Positions 8,221-19,200 of a stretch of DNA of 64,000 nucleotides are shown piece after piece. Both the position numbers and the translations under genes were made by a program. The notes beneath the pieces were generated by a model. It was given only the letters and a program-made list of their open reading frames with translations. It was not told the DNA's origin and ran no database searches. The first letter of the stretch is position 1. The number at the start of each line of letters is the position of its first letter. Source of the stretch: Enterobacter quasihormaechei (GTDB taxonomy: Bacteria; Pseudomonadota; Gammaproteobacteria; Enterobacterales; Enterobacteriaceae); the NCBI RefSeq assembly GCF_004331385.1, contig NZ_SJON01000003.1, positions 124,001-188,000 on the forward strand. The letters are read 5' to 3'.

Positions 8221-11200
8221 TTATTCCGGCTTATCCTTCAGCGGGAAACGGCGGCGTACCAGCACGAAGAACAGCGGGACGAAATAGATCGCCAGAATCG
8301 TCGCGGAAATCATTCCACCCATGACGCCCGTTCCCACCGCGTGCTGGCTGCTGGAGCCGGCGCCGGAGCTGGTGGCCATCGGCAGGACGCCGAACACAAA
8401 CGCCAGAGACGTCATCAGGATCGGGCGCAGGCGCTGACGGCAGGCATGCAGCGTGGCGGCCATCAGCTCGTGGCCTTTGGCATTCATCTCGTTGGCAAAT
8501 TCAACGATCAGAATGGCGTTTTTCGCCGACAATCCGATAACGGTGAGGAGCCCGACCTGGAAATAGACATCGTTTTCCAGGCCGCGCATCCAGGTGGCCA
8601 GCAGCGCGCCGATAACCCCGAGCGGCACCACCAGCATCACCGAGAACGGCACTGACCAGCTCTCATACAGCGCCGCCAGGCAGAGGAAAACTACCAGCAG
8701 CGAAAGGGCATAGAGGGCAGGCGCCTGCGCACCGGAAAGCCGTTCCTGGTAGGACATCGCCGTCCACTCCAGGCCAAAACCGGTCGGCAATTGCTGAACC
8801 AGCTTTTCCATAATGTCCATTGCAGTACCGGTACTGACGCCCGGCGCGGCTTCCCCGACAATCTCCAGCGCCGAATAGCCGTTATAGCGCTCCAGACGCG
8901 GCGATCCGGTCTCCCAGCGGGACGTTGCGAACGCCGAGAACGGCACCATACCGCCGGTGTTATTGCGCACATACCAGCGGTTAATATCGTCCGGCAGCAT
9001 GCGGTATTTGGCGGCGGACTGAACGTAGACCTTCTTCACGCGGCCACGATCCATAAAGTCATTTACGTAGCTTGAGCCCCATGCCGTTTGCAGGGTGTCG
9101 TTAATGTCGTCGATGGAAACGCCCAGCGCCTGCGCTTTACGCTGGTCAATATCCACCTGGAGCTGAGGGCTGTCATCCAGACCGTTATGGCGAACGCGCG
9201 TAAGCTGTGGATCGTTCCCGGCCAGCTCCAGCAGTTTATCGCGAGCCGCCATTAACGCGTCGTGCCCGGCTCCCGCGTGGTCCTGAAGCTCCATATCAAA
9301 CCCGGCTGAACTGCCCAGACCGCTGATGGCGGGCGGGCTGCTGGCGAAAACGCGCGCTTCCTTGATTTTGTTGAACGCTTTGGTGGCGCGCTCAATGATG
9401 GCAAAAGAGGAGCCGGTTTCGCTGTCGCGCTGATCCCAGTCTTTCAGGCGCACAAACATGCGCGCCACGTTTTGCCCGTTACCGCCAGGGCCAGAGCCGA
9501 CGGTAGAGAAAACGGAGACCACGTTATCTTTTTCCTGGGTATGGAAGTAGTTCTCAACCTTTTCCACCACCTTCAGGGTTTGCTGTTGGGTCGAGCCGCT
9601 CGGTAACTGCACGGAGGTGATAAACATGCCGCGATCTTCCAGCGGCAGGAAGGAGGTGGGCAGCCGCAGGAATAAGAAGACCATGCCGCCAAGCAGCAGG
9701 ACATACACCACCATCCAGCGCATGCTGCGGTGCAGCACCTTGCCCACGCCCGCTTCATAGCGCGCCGCATTACGGTTGAACATGCGGTTAAACCAGCCGA
9801 AAAAGCCTTTTTGACCGTGATGCTCACCCTTGTGCAGCGGCTTGAGCAGCGTCGCGCAAAGGGCAGGGGTGAGGATCATCGCCACCAGTACCGAGAGCAC
9901 CATCGCGGAGACGATGGTGATCGAGAACTGGCGATAAATCGCGCCCGTGGTGCCGCCAAAAAAAGCCATCGGGATAAATACCGCCGACAGCACCATGGCG
10001 ATACCGACCAGCGCGCCCTGAATTTGCCCCATTGACTTGCGCGTGGCCTCGCGGGGCGAAAGCCCTTCCTCGCTCATAATGCGCTCGACGTTTTCCACCA
10101 CCACGATGGCATCATCCACCAGCAGGCCGATGGCCAGCACCATGGCGAACATGGTCAGGGTGTTGATGCTGTAGCCAAAGGCATACAGCACCGCAAAGGT
10201 TCCCAGCAGCACCACCGGCACCGCAATAGTGGGGATCAGCGTGGCGCGGAAGTTTTGCAGGAACAGGTACATTACGAGGAACACCAGCGCGATGGCTTCG
10301 AGGAGGGTTTTCACCACGTCTTCGATAGAGGCCTTAACGAACGAGGTGGTTTCGTAGGCGACTTTATACTCCAGGCCGTGCGGGAAATAGTGCGACAGCT
10401 CGTCCAGACGATCTAATACCAGCTGCGCGGTCGCCATTTCGTTGGCACCGGAGGCCAGCTTCACCCCTAATCCGGACGCGGCATTGCCGTTAAAGCGGCT
10501 CAGGTAATCATATTTTTCCGCCCCCATTTCCACGGTGGCGACATCCCCCAGACGCACTTCCGACCCGTCCTGATTCACGCGCAGCGTGATATTGCGGAAC
10601 TGTTCGGGCGTCTGGAGCAGCGACTGGGAGTTGATGGTGGCGTTAAGCGCCTGGTTATCCACGGAGGGCGTACCGCCCAGCTGCCCCACGGCAATCTGTG
10701 CGTTCTGCGATTCGATAGCGTCGGTGACATCCTTGGCGGTCATCTGCACGCTGTTCAGCTTGTTGGGATCCAGCCAGATGCGCATGGAATACTGCGAGCC
10801 GTAGGCGTCGATATCGCCCACGCCGTTGATGCGGCTGAGCGGATCCTGGATATTACTGGCGACGTAGTCCGCGATGTCCTGTTTATCCATCGAGCCGTCG
10901 GTTGAGACGAACGCGATGGTCAAAATATTGGTGTCACCGGTTTTACGCACGGTAACGCCCTGGTTCTGCACCGCCTGAGGCAGTTTGCGCAGGGCGGATT
11001 GCAGCTGGTTTTGCACCTGCTGTACCGCTTCATCGGGATCCGTGCCCGCCGTAAAGCTCAGGGTGACCGTCGCCTGGCCCGTGGCGCTGCTTTGCGAGGA
11101 CATGTACATCAGGTTATCGAGACCCGTCATGTTCTGCTCGATAACCTGCGTGACGGTATTTTCCAGCGTCTGCGCCGAGGCGCCAGGGTAGTTCGCCGTG

Positions 11201-11334
11201 ATACGCACGTTGGGGGGCGCGAGGTCGGGGTATTGCTCAACGGGAAGTGACGTAATCGCCAGGACACCCGTCAGACACAACAGGATTGCAAGCACCCAGG
11301 CAAAAATGGGGCGATCGATGAAAAAATTCGCCAT
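8221..11334 (-). CDS. acrD: RND multidrug efflux pump AcrD (aminoglycoside/acidic drug exporter)
   Basis: A 1037-residue inner-membrane proton/drug antiporter, the same length as E. coli AcrD, which exports aminoglycosides, bile acids and other hydrophilic drugs through TolC with AcrA as adaptor. The first membrane helix is at about 10-28; the proton-relay aspartates Asp407-Asp408 lie in [12 protein letters not shown]; the two large periplasmic loops (about 30-335 and 560-870) are intact. No adaptor gene is adjacent, as expected for AcrD. A BaeR-like box is 72 bases upstream of the start. Similarity to AcrB is also high, but the N-terminus, the standalone setting next to narQ, and the detailed sequence favour AcrD. 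Confidence 0.96.
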   Translation of the reverse strand: MANFFIDRPIFAWVLAILLCLTGVLAITSLPVEQYPDLAPPNVRITANYPGASAQTLENTVTQVIEQNMTGLDNLMYMSSQSSATGQATVTLSFTAGTDPDEAVQQVQNQLQSALRKLPQAVQNQGVTVRKTGDTNILTIAFVSTDGSMDKQDIADYVASNIQDPLSRINGVGDIDAYGSQYSMRIWLDPNKLNSVQMTAKDVTDAIESQNAQIAVGQLGGTPSVDNQALNATINSQSLLQTPEQFRNITLRVNQDGSEVRLGDVATVEMGAEKYDYLSRFNGNAASGLGVKLASGANEMATAQLVLDRLDELSHYFPHGLEYKVAYETTSFVKASIEDVVKTLLEAIALVFLVMYLFLQNFRATLIPTIAVPVVLLGTFAVLYAFGYSINTLTMFAMVLAIGLLVDDAIVVVENVERIMSEEGLSPREATRKSMGQIQGALVGIAMVLSAVFIPMAFFGGTTGAIYRQFSITIVSAMVLSVLVAMILTPALCATLLKPLHKGEHHGQKGFFGWFNRMFNRNAARYEAGVGKVLHRSMRWMVVYVLLLGGMVFLFLRLPTSFLPLEDRGMFITSVQLPSGSTQQQTLKVVEKVENYFHTQEKDNVVSVFSTVGSGPGGNGQNVARMFVRLKDWDQRDSETGSSFAIIERATKAFNKIKEARVFASSPPAISGLGSSAGFDMELQDHAGAGHDALMAARDKLLELAGNDPQLTRVRHNGLDDSPQLQVDIDQRKAQALGVSIDDINDTLQTAWGSSYVNDFMDRGRVKKVYVQSAAKYRMLPDDINRWYVRNNTGGMVPFSAFATSRWETGSPRLERYNGYSALEIVGEAAPGVSTGTAMDIMEKLVQQLPTGFGLEWTAMSYQERLSGAQAPALYALSLLVVFLCLAALYESWSVPFSVMLVVPLGVIGALLATWMRGLENDVYFQVGLLTVIGLSAKNAILIVEFANEMNAKGHELMAATLHACRQRLRPILMTSLAFVFGVLPMATSSGAGSSSQHAVGTGVMGGMISATILAIYFVPLFFVLVRRRFPLKDKPE

Positions 11335-11405
11335 GAAAAAGTGACCTCGTTATGCAGCACGTCATTATTGTATATTGCCCGCAACACTGTAGCGGGAAGG
11401 CGCAG

Positions 11406-11454
<49 letters not shown>

Positions 11455-11475
11455 TTCAGCGCGCCTGCTTTCTCG

Positions 11476-13170
11476 CTATTTTTCAGCCCGATCCGCAGGC
11501 GTCCGGAACGTTACGCTGACCTGCGTACCGCCCTGCGGCGGCTGGGAAAAGCCCAGCGTCCCGCCGAGTCGTCCCGCGCGTTCGCGCATGATATTCAGCC
11601 CGTAGTGCCCCGGCGGTTCACTGGCGTCGCCGATGCCAATACCGTTGTCGCGGATAGTGACCGTGTGCGTGCCGTCCGCAGCGGTGACGCAGCTGACGAC
11701 GATCTCGCTCGCGTCGGCATGTTTAATCGCATTCAGCACCGCCTCACGCACAATCTGTAAGAGGTGCACCTGTTTTTGCGCGTCCAGCGCCAGGGACGAG
11801 AGACGGCAGTCGAGCACCAGCTTCGCCCTGGTCTGGCTTTGCAGCCCGTCAAGAGACTCCTGTAGCGCGGCAGGAAGATTGGCGTGATTGAGCGTCAGAC
11901 GGAAGGTGGTGAGCAGTTCGCGTAACTGATGCCAGGCGTTATTCAGCTCGCGGGAGAAATCCGTAATGATGGTCTGTGCGGGAGCATTGTCGCCCGGCAC
12001 GGCATGCTTCAGCAGCGTAAGCTGAATACGCAAATAAGAGAGCACCTGCGCCAGCGAATCGTGCAGCTCGCGGGCGATGGTGGCGCGCTCCTCCATCAGC
12101 AGCAACTGCTGATAGTGCTTCTGCGCCTGATTGAAATAGAGCCCCCGGCCCAGCATCGTCGCCACGCTTTCCATTAGCGGCAGGGGCACATCGCCCGTCG
12201 TGCTTTGCCAGCGCAGTTCGCCGTACAGGGTATCCTGCATTAACACCGGTAACGTGTGCATCTTCTCGCCCGGTGTTTCCTGCCCTTCGCACAGCCGCCA
12301 GTCGTCGCTGGTGCGCAATTGCAGATAATTCATCTGCGTGTATTCATGCACAATCTGCAACATATGCCGGAAGCAGTGGCTGTCTATCTGCCCGGTATTC
12401 AGCGCCTGCGAGCATTTGAACAGCATGTCGAGTTGCTGATGCGCTTCATTCAGATGGCGGGTTTTCTCGGCAACGGACTGCTCAAGGGAACGATACAGGG
12501 TGTGCAGTTCCGCCGACATATGGTTGAAGGCACGGGAAAGCTGGCCCAGTTCGTTAGGCAGCGCGGTATCCGGCGCGGGGGTATCGAATTGCCCCTGTTC
12601 GATACGCTCGCTCGCCGCCACCAGATTATTCAGCGGCACCACCACCTGATGCCGGATCCGCCGCAGGGTTAATAGCGCCAGCAGCAAAATGCCCAGCCCG
12701 CCGGTCAGCGACATGAAAATGACCAGCTGAATTTTATGTTCGGTGTAGTGCTGAAGCGCCAGCACAAAGGCATCTATTCGGCCAACGAAATCCTCAATGT
12801 GGTTCTGATACCACCCGGTGTCGCCGCTGGCGATGCGCTTATCCATCTCCTGCCAGGCAAGGTGGAGCTGCCGGTAACGCTGCTTGACGTCCTCCGGCAC
12901 ATACCAGCGGTTTAACTTCTGCAACGCAGGTGCGCTCAGGGTTTTCTGCCAGACCGCGCGGTGTTCTGCCAGCGACGAGCTGGCGCGCTGCATCTCGTAG
13001 CCCAGGCGGTAGCTCTGCATGCGCAGCGATCCGGCGATGTTAATCGCCTCGGCGTCGCGCTGGCTGCTGGCGAGCGTGACCAGCGCAATGGCGCTGATTA
13101 ACACGGACAATACAATCATCAAAAAGAAAGCCCGAGCCAGGCTTCCCGAAACGGGGCGTTTAACGGTCAC
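11476..13170 (-). CDS. narQ: Nitrate/nitrite sensor histidine kinase NarQ
   Basis: A 564-residue membrane kinase that senses periplasmic nitrate and nitrite and phosphorylates NarL and NarP. Order of parts: membrane helix 1 (about 14-34), the ligand-binding P-box A-E-A-I-N-I-A-G-S-L-R-M-Q-S-Y-R (residues 40-55), a periplasmic four-helix bundle, membrane helix 2 (about 147-168), HAMP, a central cysteine-containing module, the HisKA_3 H-box A-R-E-L-H-D-S-L-A-Q, and an ATPase domain with D-N-G-I-G-I-G. No response regulator is adjacent, as is normal for narQ. It is divergent from aegA. Confidence 0.95.
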   Translation of the reverse strand: MTVKRPVSGSLARAFFLMIVLSVLISAIALVTLASSQRDAEAINIAGSLRMQSYRLGYEMQRASSSLAEHRAVWQKTLSAPALQKLNRWYVPEDVKQRYRQLHLAWQEMDKRIASGDTGWYQNHIEDFVGRIDAFVLALQHYTEHKIQLVIFMSLTGGLGILLLALLTLRRIRHQVVVPLNNLVAASERIEQGQFDTPAPDTALPNELGQLSRAFNHMSAELHTLYRSLEQSVAEKTRHLNEAHQQLDMLFKCSQALNTGQIDSHCFRHMLQIVHEYTQMNYLQLRTSDDWRLCEGQETPGEKMHTLPVLMQDTLYGELRWQSTTGDVPLPLMESVATMLGRGLYFNQAQKHYQQLLLMEERATIARELHDSLAQVLSYLRIQLTLLKHAVPGDNAPAQTIITDFSRELNNAWHQLRELLTTFRLTLNHANLPAALQESLDGLQSQTRAKLVLDCRLSSLALDAQKQVHLLQIVREAVLNAIKHADASEIVVSCVTAADGTHTVTIRDNGIGIGDASEPPGHYGLNIMRERAGRLGGTLGFSQPPQGGTQVSVTFRTPADRAEK

Positions 13171-13322
13171 TCATCAGCTTCCTGAATAAAATTGATCTGC
13201 CACAGGTTCACTGGAAATAGTTCGGCTTCCTGGGCATTTGAACATTGCGTCGCCATGCCGCTGTGGGTAAATACGATAACAATAGAAAAAATAAGGTTAT
13301 TGAACCAAAAACAGGTGTAGTT

Positions 13323-15299
13323 ATGAATCGTTTTATTATGGTCAACGGTCAGGAGTGTATCGGTTGTCGCGCCTGCGAAGTCGCCTGTGTGATGGCGCAC
13401 AACGGGGAACAGCACGTACTGAGCGAGCGCCATTTTCATCCCCGCATTACGGTCCTTACCTCCGCTACCCGCACTAGCCCCGTCACCTGTCACCACTGCG
13501 AAAACGCGCCTTGCGCGCAAAGCTGCCCGAACGGCGCTATCACGCAACACAGCGACAGCGTACAGGTGAATCAACAAAAATGCATTGGCTGTAAAGCCTG
13601 CGTGGTGGCCTGTCCGTTTGGCACGATGGACATGCTGGTCACCCCGCTGGAGAATGACCGCGTGAAGGCCTCGGCGCATAAATGCGACCTCTGCCTGGAA
13701 AGGCCGCAGGGTCCGGCCTGCGTCGAAAACTGCCCGGCAAACGTGCTCACGCTGGCTACCCCGGCGGTGCTGGAGAACCTGGCGAAGTCACGGCGCGAGC
13801 GCAGTGCAAGGCTGGACGCGCAGCCGTGGCACAGCGAAGCGGTTCAGGCAGAACGCCCGCAAACCAAACGGCAGCAGAGGCAAAATACCCCGGCGCGCGG
13901 TGAACCGGACAAGCTCAGCCCCGACGCGCGCGCCCGCCATTTTAACGAGATCTCCCTGCCGTTTCGCCCGGAACAGGCGCACCGCGAGGCATCCCGGTGC
14001 CTGAAATGCGGCGAGCACAGCATTTGCGAGTGGACCTGCCCGCTGCATAACCACATTCCGCAGTGGATTGAACGGGTCAGGGCGGGGGACATCGTCGGCG
14101 CGGCCGAGCTTTCTCATCAGACCAACTGTTTACCGGAAATTACCGGGCGCGTCTGCCCCCAGGATCGATTATGTGAAGGCGCCTGCACCCTGCGGGATGC
14201 GTCGGGTGCGGTGACCATTGGCAATATCGAACGGCATATTTCGGATCGGGCGCTGGCGGCGGGCTGGATGCCGGACGTCAGCCACGTTATGCCGGTCGGT
14301 CAGCGCGTCGCCATCATCGGTGCCGGTCCGGCAGGGCTGGCCTGCGCCGACGTACTGGTGCGCAGCGGCGTTGAGGTCACGGTCTACGATCGTCATCCGG
14401 AAATCGGCGGCTTGCTCACCTTCGGTATTCCGGCCTTCAAGCTGGATAAATCCCTGTTAGCGCGGCGCAGAGAGATATTCAGCGCGATGGGTATCCGCTT
14501 CGAGCTAAACTGCGAAGTGGGGAAAGACGTGTCGATGGCACAGCTGCAAAACGACTACGATGCCGTTTTCCTCGGCGTAGGGACCTACCGCTCCATGAAA
14601 GCCGGTATTCCCCATGAGGACGCGCCGGGCGTGTATGACGCGCTGCCGTTTTTAGTGGCGAACACGCGGAACGTAATGGGTCTTGAGCCCGTCGCTGACG
14701 CGCCGTTTATCGACACGCAGGGGTTGAACGTGGTGGTGCTGGGCGGGGGCGATACGGCGATGGACTGCGTGCGTACCGCGCTTCGACACGGCGCGGCGAA
14801 GGTGACCTGCGCCTATCGGCGGGACGAGGCCAACATGCCGGGCTCCAAAAAAGAGGTTAAAAACGCGAAAGAAGAGGGCGCGGCGTTTGAATTTAACGTT
14901 CAGCCGGTTGAGCTTACGCTGGATGCAGACGGCAAGGTCAACGGCATTCGAATGCTGCGCACCGCGCTGGGCGAGCCGGACGCGCAGGGGCGGCGGCGGC
15001 CTGTCCCGGTGGCGGGCAGCGAGTTTGTGATGCCTGCTGATGCGGTCATCATGGCGTTCGGGTTTACTCCGCACGCCATGCCGTGGCTTCAGGCACAGGG
15101 CGTCGACACCGACGAGCGGGGGCGTATCAGGGCGTCCGTTGAGAGCCGTTATCGCTACCAGACCTCGAATCCGCAGATTTTTGCCGGCGGCGATGCGGTG
15201 CGCGGTGCGGATCTGGTGGTCACCGCGATGGCGGAAGGGCGCCACGCCGCGCAGGGGATCATGGACTGGCTTGGCGTGCCGCCGCGCAGCATGCATTAA
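13323..15299 (+). CDS. aegA: AegA, ferredoxin-GltD fusion oxidoreductase
   Basis: A 658-residue cytoplasmic protein that fuses an N-terminal 4Fe-4S ferredoxin module (Cys12, 15, 18, 22 and three further cysteine groups up to about residue 140) to a glutamate-synthase small-subunit-like reductase. The latter shows its own cysteine cluster (C-L-K-C-G-E-H-S-I-C-E-W-T-C), a FAD site V-A-I-I-G-A-G-P-A-G and an NADPH site V-V-V-L-G-G-G-D-T-A. E. coli AegA has been linked to anaerobic urate use; the electron partner is not defined. ATG 13323 gives the family start M-N-R-F-I-M and begins just before the first cysteine motif; an in-frame start at 13245 lacks support. Confidence 0.93.
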   Translation: MNRFIMVNGQECIGCRACEVACVMAHNGEQHVLSERHFHPRITVLTSATRTSPVTCHHCENAPCAQSCPNGAITQHSDSVQVNQQKCIGCKACVVACPFGTMDMLVTPLENDRVKASAHKCDLCLERPQGPACVENCPANVLTLATPAVLENLAKSRRERSARLDAQPWHSEAVQAERPQTKRQQRQNTPARGEPDKLSPDARARHFNEISLPFRPEQAHREASRCLKCGEHSICEWTCPLHNHIPQWIERVRAGDIVGAAELSHQTNCLPEITGRVCPQDRLCEGACTLRDASGAVTIGNIERHISDRALAAGWMPDVSHVMPVGQRVAIIGAGPAGLACADVLVRSGVEVTVYDRHPEIGGLLTFGIPAFKLDKSLLARRREIFSAMGIRFELNCEVGKDVSMAQLQNDYDAVFLGVGTYRSMKAGIPHEDAPGVYDALPFLVANTRNVMGLEPVADAPFIDTQGLNVVVLGGGDTAMDCVRTALRHGAAKVTCAYRRDEANMPGSKKEVKNAKEEGAAFEFNVQPVELTLDADGKVNGIRMLRTALGEPDAQGRRRPVPVAGSEFVMPADAVIMAFGFTPHAMPWLQAQGVDTDERGRIRASVESRYRYQTSNPQIFAGGDAVRGADLVVTAMAEGRHAAQGIMDWLGVPPRSMH

Positions 15300-15366
15300 C
15301 GCCGACGGGCGACAAAGCGGGCTTCACGGCGTAGTATAAACAGACTCATTTTGCCGTGGAGCCCGT

Positions 15367-15957
15367 ATGTCCCTGAACATTAGCGTTATTAAAGACAAAA
15401 TCCTTTCTGAAAATTACTTTGTCCTGCGTAACATCACTTACGATCTGACCCGCAAGAACGGGGACGTTATTCGCCACAAACGCGAAGTCTACGACCGGGG
15501 CAACGGGGCAACCATTCTGCTGTATAACCGTGAAAAGCAGAGCGTGGTGCTGATCCGCCAGTTTCGCATCGCCACGTGGGTCAATGGCAACGCGGACGGA
15601 CGTCTGATTGAAACCTGCGCAGGCCTGCTTGATGACGATGAGCCGGAAGTGTGTATCCGCAAAGAGGCTATCGAGGAGACGGGTTTTGAAGTGGGTGCGG
15701 TGCAAAAAGTCTTTGAGCTTTTTATGTCCCCTGGCGGCGTTACCGAGCTGGTCCACTTCTTCATTGCGGAATACACCGATGCCCAGCGCACGCACCGGGG
15801 CGGCGGCGTGGATGACGAAGACATTGAAGTCCTGGAAATGCCTTTTGCTCAGGCTGTCGACATGGTGAAACGCGGCGAGATCCGCGACGGTAAAGCGGTG
15901 ATCCTGTTGCAGTATCTGCAAACCAGCGGGCTGATGAGCGCTTCGCCGCGAGCGTGA
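15367..15957 (+). CDS. nudK: GDP-mannose pyrophosphatase NudK
   Basis: A 196-residue Nudix hydrolase that splits GDP-mannose into GMP and mannose-1-phosphate in E. coli. The Nudix helix is at about residues 86-107: [21 protein letters not shown], with the metal-binding E-E pair intact. The protein is 5 residues longer than the E. coli enzyme at the C-terminus (S-A-S-P-R-A). It lies 67 bases after aegA on the same strand and may be part of the same transcript, followed by ypfG. Confidence 0.94.
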   Translation: MSLNISVIKDKILSENYFVLRNITYDLTRKNGDVIRHKREVYDRGNGATILLYNREKQSVVLIRQFRIATWVNGNADGRLIETCAGLLDDDEPEVCIRKEAIEETGFEVGAVQKVFELFMSPGGVTELVHFFIAEYTDAQRTHRGGGVDDEDIEVLEMPFAQAVDMVKRGEIRDGKAVILLQYLQTSGLMSASPRA

Positions 15958-16067
15958 TAAGTTGTATTTCAGATAAATCTATCCGATAAATCCGATTGAG
16001 CCAGCCCGTCCAGGGCACGAAGATACGCCCCAGATTGACCTTTTCGTTTTCCGGGGCCGTGCCATTC

Positions 16068-17111
16068 ATGCGCTACTGCGTTTTTCTTCTCTTCTTCATC
16101 TGCGTGCTTCCTGCGCCTCTGGCGTGGGCCGCACCTGCGCAGCAGTCTTTTTCAGACTGGCAGGTTACCTGCAATAACCAGAATTTTTGCGTGGCGCGAA
16201 ACACCGGCGAGCATCGCGGTCTGGTCATGACGCTGAGCCGCAGCGCGGGAGCCAAGACGGACGCCAGCCTGCGCATCGATCTCGGCGGGCTTTCTGCGCC
16301 TCCGGTGAAAGAGCCTGACATCGCCCCGCGCCTGCTGCTCGACAATGTTCCGCTTACGTTCACGTCGAAGCACTGGCAGTTAACCCCCTGGCACCTTAAA
16401 ACAGACGATACGGGCACCATCACCACGTTTCTGAAAACCATTCAGGAAGGACAGGCGCTGACCCTGCGCGGCGGGAAGCAGACGATCTCCCTGGCCGGTC
16501 TGAAAGCTGCGCTGCTGTTTATCGACGCCCAGCAAAAACGCGTCGGCAGCGAAACGGCATGGATTAAAAAAGGGGACAGTCCACCGCTGAGTGTGCCGCC
16601 TGCACCCGCCTTAAAAAAGGTGGCCGTGGTGAACCCGACGCCAACGCCGCTGACCCATCGCGAACTGAACGATCTGCTGGATTACGGTACCTGGCGCATG
16701 AACCACAGCCAGTGCTCCCTCGATCCGAACCGACGCGAAGTGCGCGTTACCGCGTTGACCGATGACAAAGCGCTGATGATCATCAGCTGTGAGGCGGGGG
16801 CGTACAATACCGTCGATCTGGCGTGGCTGGTGTCGCGTAAAAAACCCTTTGCGGCCAGGAGCGTGAAATTGCGCCTGCCGTTTATCCCGTCCAGCCAAAG
16901 TAGCGACATGGAGCTGATGAATGCCAGCTTCGATGAAAAAACGCGCGAGCTGACGACGCTGGCGCTGGGACGCGGGATTGGCGACTGTGGGATCCAGACC
17001 CGCTGGCGTTTTAACGGCCAGCGTTTCCGCCTGGTGCGCTACGCGGAAGAGCCAAGCTGTGATAACTGGAATGGGCCAGATGCCTGGCCCACGCTGTGGA
17101 TCACGAGGTAG
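16068..17111 (+). CDS. ypfG: YpfG, secreted DUF1176 protein
   Basis: A 347-residue protein with a cleavable signal peptide (hydrophobic core about 4-18, cleavage likely after A-W-A near residue 21) followed by a DUF1176 domain; it should be periplasmic. Six or more cysteines are spaced as in the family (for example C-N-N-Q-N-F-C near the N-terminus and the pair near the C-terminus), suggesting disulfides. ATG 16068 is chosen because it places the signal peptide at the N-terminus and gives the E. coli length; the ribosome site is weak. Function unknown. The order aegA-nudK-ypfG-tktB is as in E. coli. Confidence 0.9.
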   Translation: MRYCVFLLFFICVLPAPLAWAAPAQQSFSDWQVTCNNQNFCVARNTGEHRGLVMTLSRSAGAKTDASLRIDLGGLSAPPVKEPDIAPRLLLDNVPLTFTSKHWQLTPWHLKTDDTGTITTFLKTIQEGQALTLRGGKQTISLAGLKAALLFIDAQQKRVGSETAWIKKGDSPPLSVPPAPALKKVAVVNPTPTPLTHRELNDLLDYGTWRMNHSQCSLDPNRREVRVTALTDDKALMIISCEAGAYNTVDLAWLVSRKKPFAARSVKLRLPFIPSSQSSDMELMNASFDEKTRELTTLALGRGIGDCGIQTRWRFNGQRFRLVRYAEEPSCDNWNGPDAWPTLWITR

Positions 17112-17113
17112 TT

Positions 17114-17182
17114 TTGCCGGGTGGTGCTGCCGCTTACCCGGCCTACGTTTTGGCGATTTGTAGGCAGCCGCCACCCGGCAAC
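17114..17182. repeat. Paired REP (BIME-type) elements between ypfG and tktB
   Basis: Two oppositely oriented copies of the GCCGGGTGG...CCCGGCCTAC palindrome (about 17115-17146 and 17160-17180) occupy the gap between these convergent genes. They are standard enterobacterial REP sequences and can fold to protect or end transcripts. Confidence 0.8.
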
Positions 17183-17192
17183 GCAGATCGCA

Positions 17193-19181
17193 CTACAGCA
17201 CGCTCAGCGCCTTCTCCACTACGTTCTCAACGGTAAAGCCGAAGTACGGGAACAGCTTATCGGCAGGGGCGGACTCGCCGTAGCCCCGCATGCCCACAAT
17301 CGCCCCTTTCAGCCCCACGTACTTATACCAGTAGTCGGCAATACCTGCCTCCACCGCCACGCGCGCTGCAACGTTCGAAGGCAGCACCGATTCCCGGTAC
17401 GCCTCATCCTGCGCGTCAAAGATATCCGTTGAAGGCAGAGAAACGACGCGCACCGCGTGACCTTCGGCGGTCAGCTTCTCCGCCGCTTTCACGGTGATTT
17501 CCACTTCGGAACCGGTGGCAATCAGGATCACGTCCGGCTTGCCGCCGCTGTCTTTCAAAATGTATCCACCGCGGGCGATATTTTTCACCTGCTCTGGCGT
17601 GCGCTCAATCTGCGCCAGGTTCTGGCGCGACAGGATCAGCGCCGTAGGGCCGTTATGGCGCTCAACGGCCAGCTTCCATCCCACAGCCGCTTCAACCTGA
17701 TCGCACGGACGCCAGGTGCTGAAGTTTGGCGTTAACCGCAGGCTCGCCAGCTGCTCTACCGCCTGGTGCGTCGGGCCATCTTCACCCAGCCCGATGGAGT
17801 CGTGGGTATACACCATGATCTGCCGTGCTTTCATCAGTGCCGCCATACGCGCCGCGTTACGGGCATATTCGACAAACATCAGGAAGGTGGCGGTGTACGG
17901 CACGAAGCCGCCGTGGTGGGCGATGCCGTTGGCAATAGCGGTCATCCCGAACTCGCGCACGCCGTAGTGGATGTAGTTCCCGGCAATGTCTTCCTTCAGG
18001 GATTTAGAGCCGGACCAGATGGTGAGGTTGCTTGGCGCCAGGTCCGCCGAGCCGCCCAGCAGTTCGGGCAGGATCGGGCCAATGGCGTTCAGCGTATTCT
18101 GCGACGCCTTACGGGTGGCGATTTTCGCCGGGTTGGATTGCAGGTTCTCAATCAGCGACTGGTTTTTTTCCTCCCAGTCCTCCGGCAGGCCACCGCTCAT
18201 GCGGCGGGTAAACTCGGCGGCCAGCTCCGGGTGCGCTTTTTTGTAGGCGGCAAATTTTTCGTTCCACGCGTGCTGCGCTTTCTCACCGTCCTCGCGCGCA
18301 TCCCAGGCTCTGTAGATCTCTTTTGGGATCTCAAAGGCCGGGTGTTTCCAGCCGAGTTTCTGACGGGTCAGCGCCACTTCCTCTTCACCCAGCGCCGCGC
18401 CGTGCGCCTCTTCTTTGCCCGCCTTGTTCGGCGAGCCGAAGCCGATGGTGGTGCGGCAAATAATCAGGGACGGTTTATCCTTGACGCTCTGCGCTTCCTG
18501 AATCGCTTTTTTCACCGCTTCCGGATCGTGGCCGTCGATCTCGTGCACCACGTGCCAGTGATAGGCCTCGAAGCGCTTCGCCGTGTCGTCGGTAAACCAG
18601 CCCTCGGTTTCTCCGTCAATGGAGATGCCGTTGTGATCGTAGAAGCCAATCAGCTTGCCCAGCCCCAGCGTGCCCGCCAGCGAGCAGACCTCGTGGGAGA
18701 TCCCCTCCATCAGACAGCCGTCGCCCATAAAGACGTAGGTGTAGTGATCGACAATCTCGTGGTCGGGCTGGTTGAACTGCGCGGCCAGCGTACGTTCGGC
18801 AATTGCCAGGCCGACGGCGTTCGCCAGCCCCTGGCCCAGCGGTCCGGTGGTCGTTTCAACGCCCGGCGTGTAGCCAATTTCCGGGTGGCCCGGCGTTTTG
18901 GAGTGCAGCTGGCGGAAGTTTTTTAACTCCTCAAGCGGCAGGTCGTAGCCGGAAAGGTGCAGAAGGCTGTAGAGCAGCATTGAGGCGTGACCGTTGGAGA
19001 GAATAAAACGGTCCCGGTCATACCAGGTCGGGTCAGTGGGGTTGTGCTTCAGAAAGTCGTTCCACAGCACTTCAGCGATATCAGCCATCCCCATGGGGGC
19101 GCCAGGGTGGCCGGAATTGGCTTTTTGTACGGCATCCATGCTGAGGGCGCGAATGGCGTTGGCGAGCTCTTTACGGGACAT
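17193..19181 (-). CDS. tktB: Transketolase TktB
   Basis: Transketolase moves two-carbon units between pentose phosphates using thiamine diphosphate. The 662-residue product has the N-terminal TPP domain with [10 protein letters not shown] and His in S-G-H-P-G, a central pyrimidine-binding domain with the catalytic Glu in V-R-E-F-G-M-T, and a C-terminal domain. It is assigned to TktB rather than TktA because it is paired with talA as in E. coli, 19 bases downstream of it. The C-terminus ends shortly after E-K-A-L, about 5 residues shorter than the E. coli protein. In E. coli this pair is the stationary-phase set under RpoS. Confidence 0.95.
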   Translation of the reverse strand: MSRKELANAIRALSMDAVQKANSGHPGAPMGMADIAEVLWNDFLKHNPTDPTWYDRDRFILSNGHASMLLYSLLHLSGYDLPLEELKNFRQLHSKTPGHPEIGYTPGVETTTGPLGQGLANAVGLAIAERTLAAQFNQPDHEIVDHYTYVFMGDGCLMEGISHEVCSLAGTLGLGKLIGFYDHNGISIDGETEGWFTDDTAKRFEAYHWHVVHEIDGHDPEAVKKAIQEAQSVKDKPSLIICRTTIGFGSPNKAGKEEAHGAALGEEEVALTRQKLGWKHPAFEIPKEIYRAWDAREDGEKAQHAWNEKFAAYKKAHPELAAEFTRRMSGGLPEDWEEKNQSLIENLQSNPAKIATRKASQNTLNAIGPILPELLGGSADLAPSNLTIWSGSKSLKEDIAGNYIHYGVREFGMTAIANGIAHHGGFVPYTATFLMFVEYARNAARMAALMKARQIMVYTHDSIGLGEDGPTHQAVEQLASLRLTPNFSTWRPCDQVEAAVGWKLAVERHNGPTALILSRQNLAQIERTPEQVKNIARGGYILKDSGGKPDVILIATGSEVEITVKAAEKLTAEGHAVRVVSLPSTDIFDAQDEAYRESVLPSNVAARVAVEAGIADYWYKYVGLKGAIVGMRGYGESAPADKLFPYFGFTVENVVEKALSVL

Positions 19182-19200
19182 AGTTCACTCCGTGGCAAGG

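Noticed and set aside
17766..18926. A 386-codon open frame on the plus strand
   Set aside because: It lies entirely antisense to tktB, resembles no protein family I know, and follows from the GC-rich codon use of tktB.
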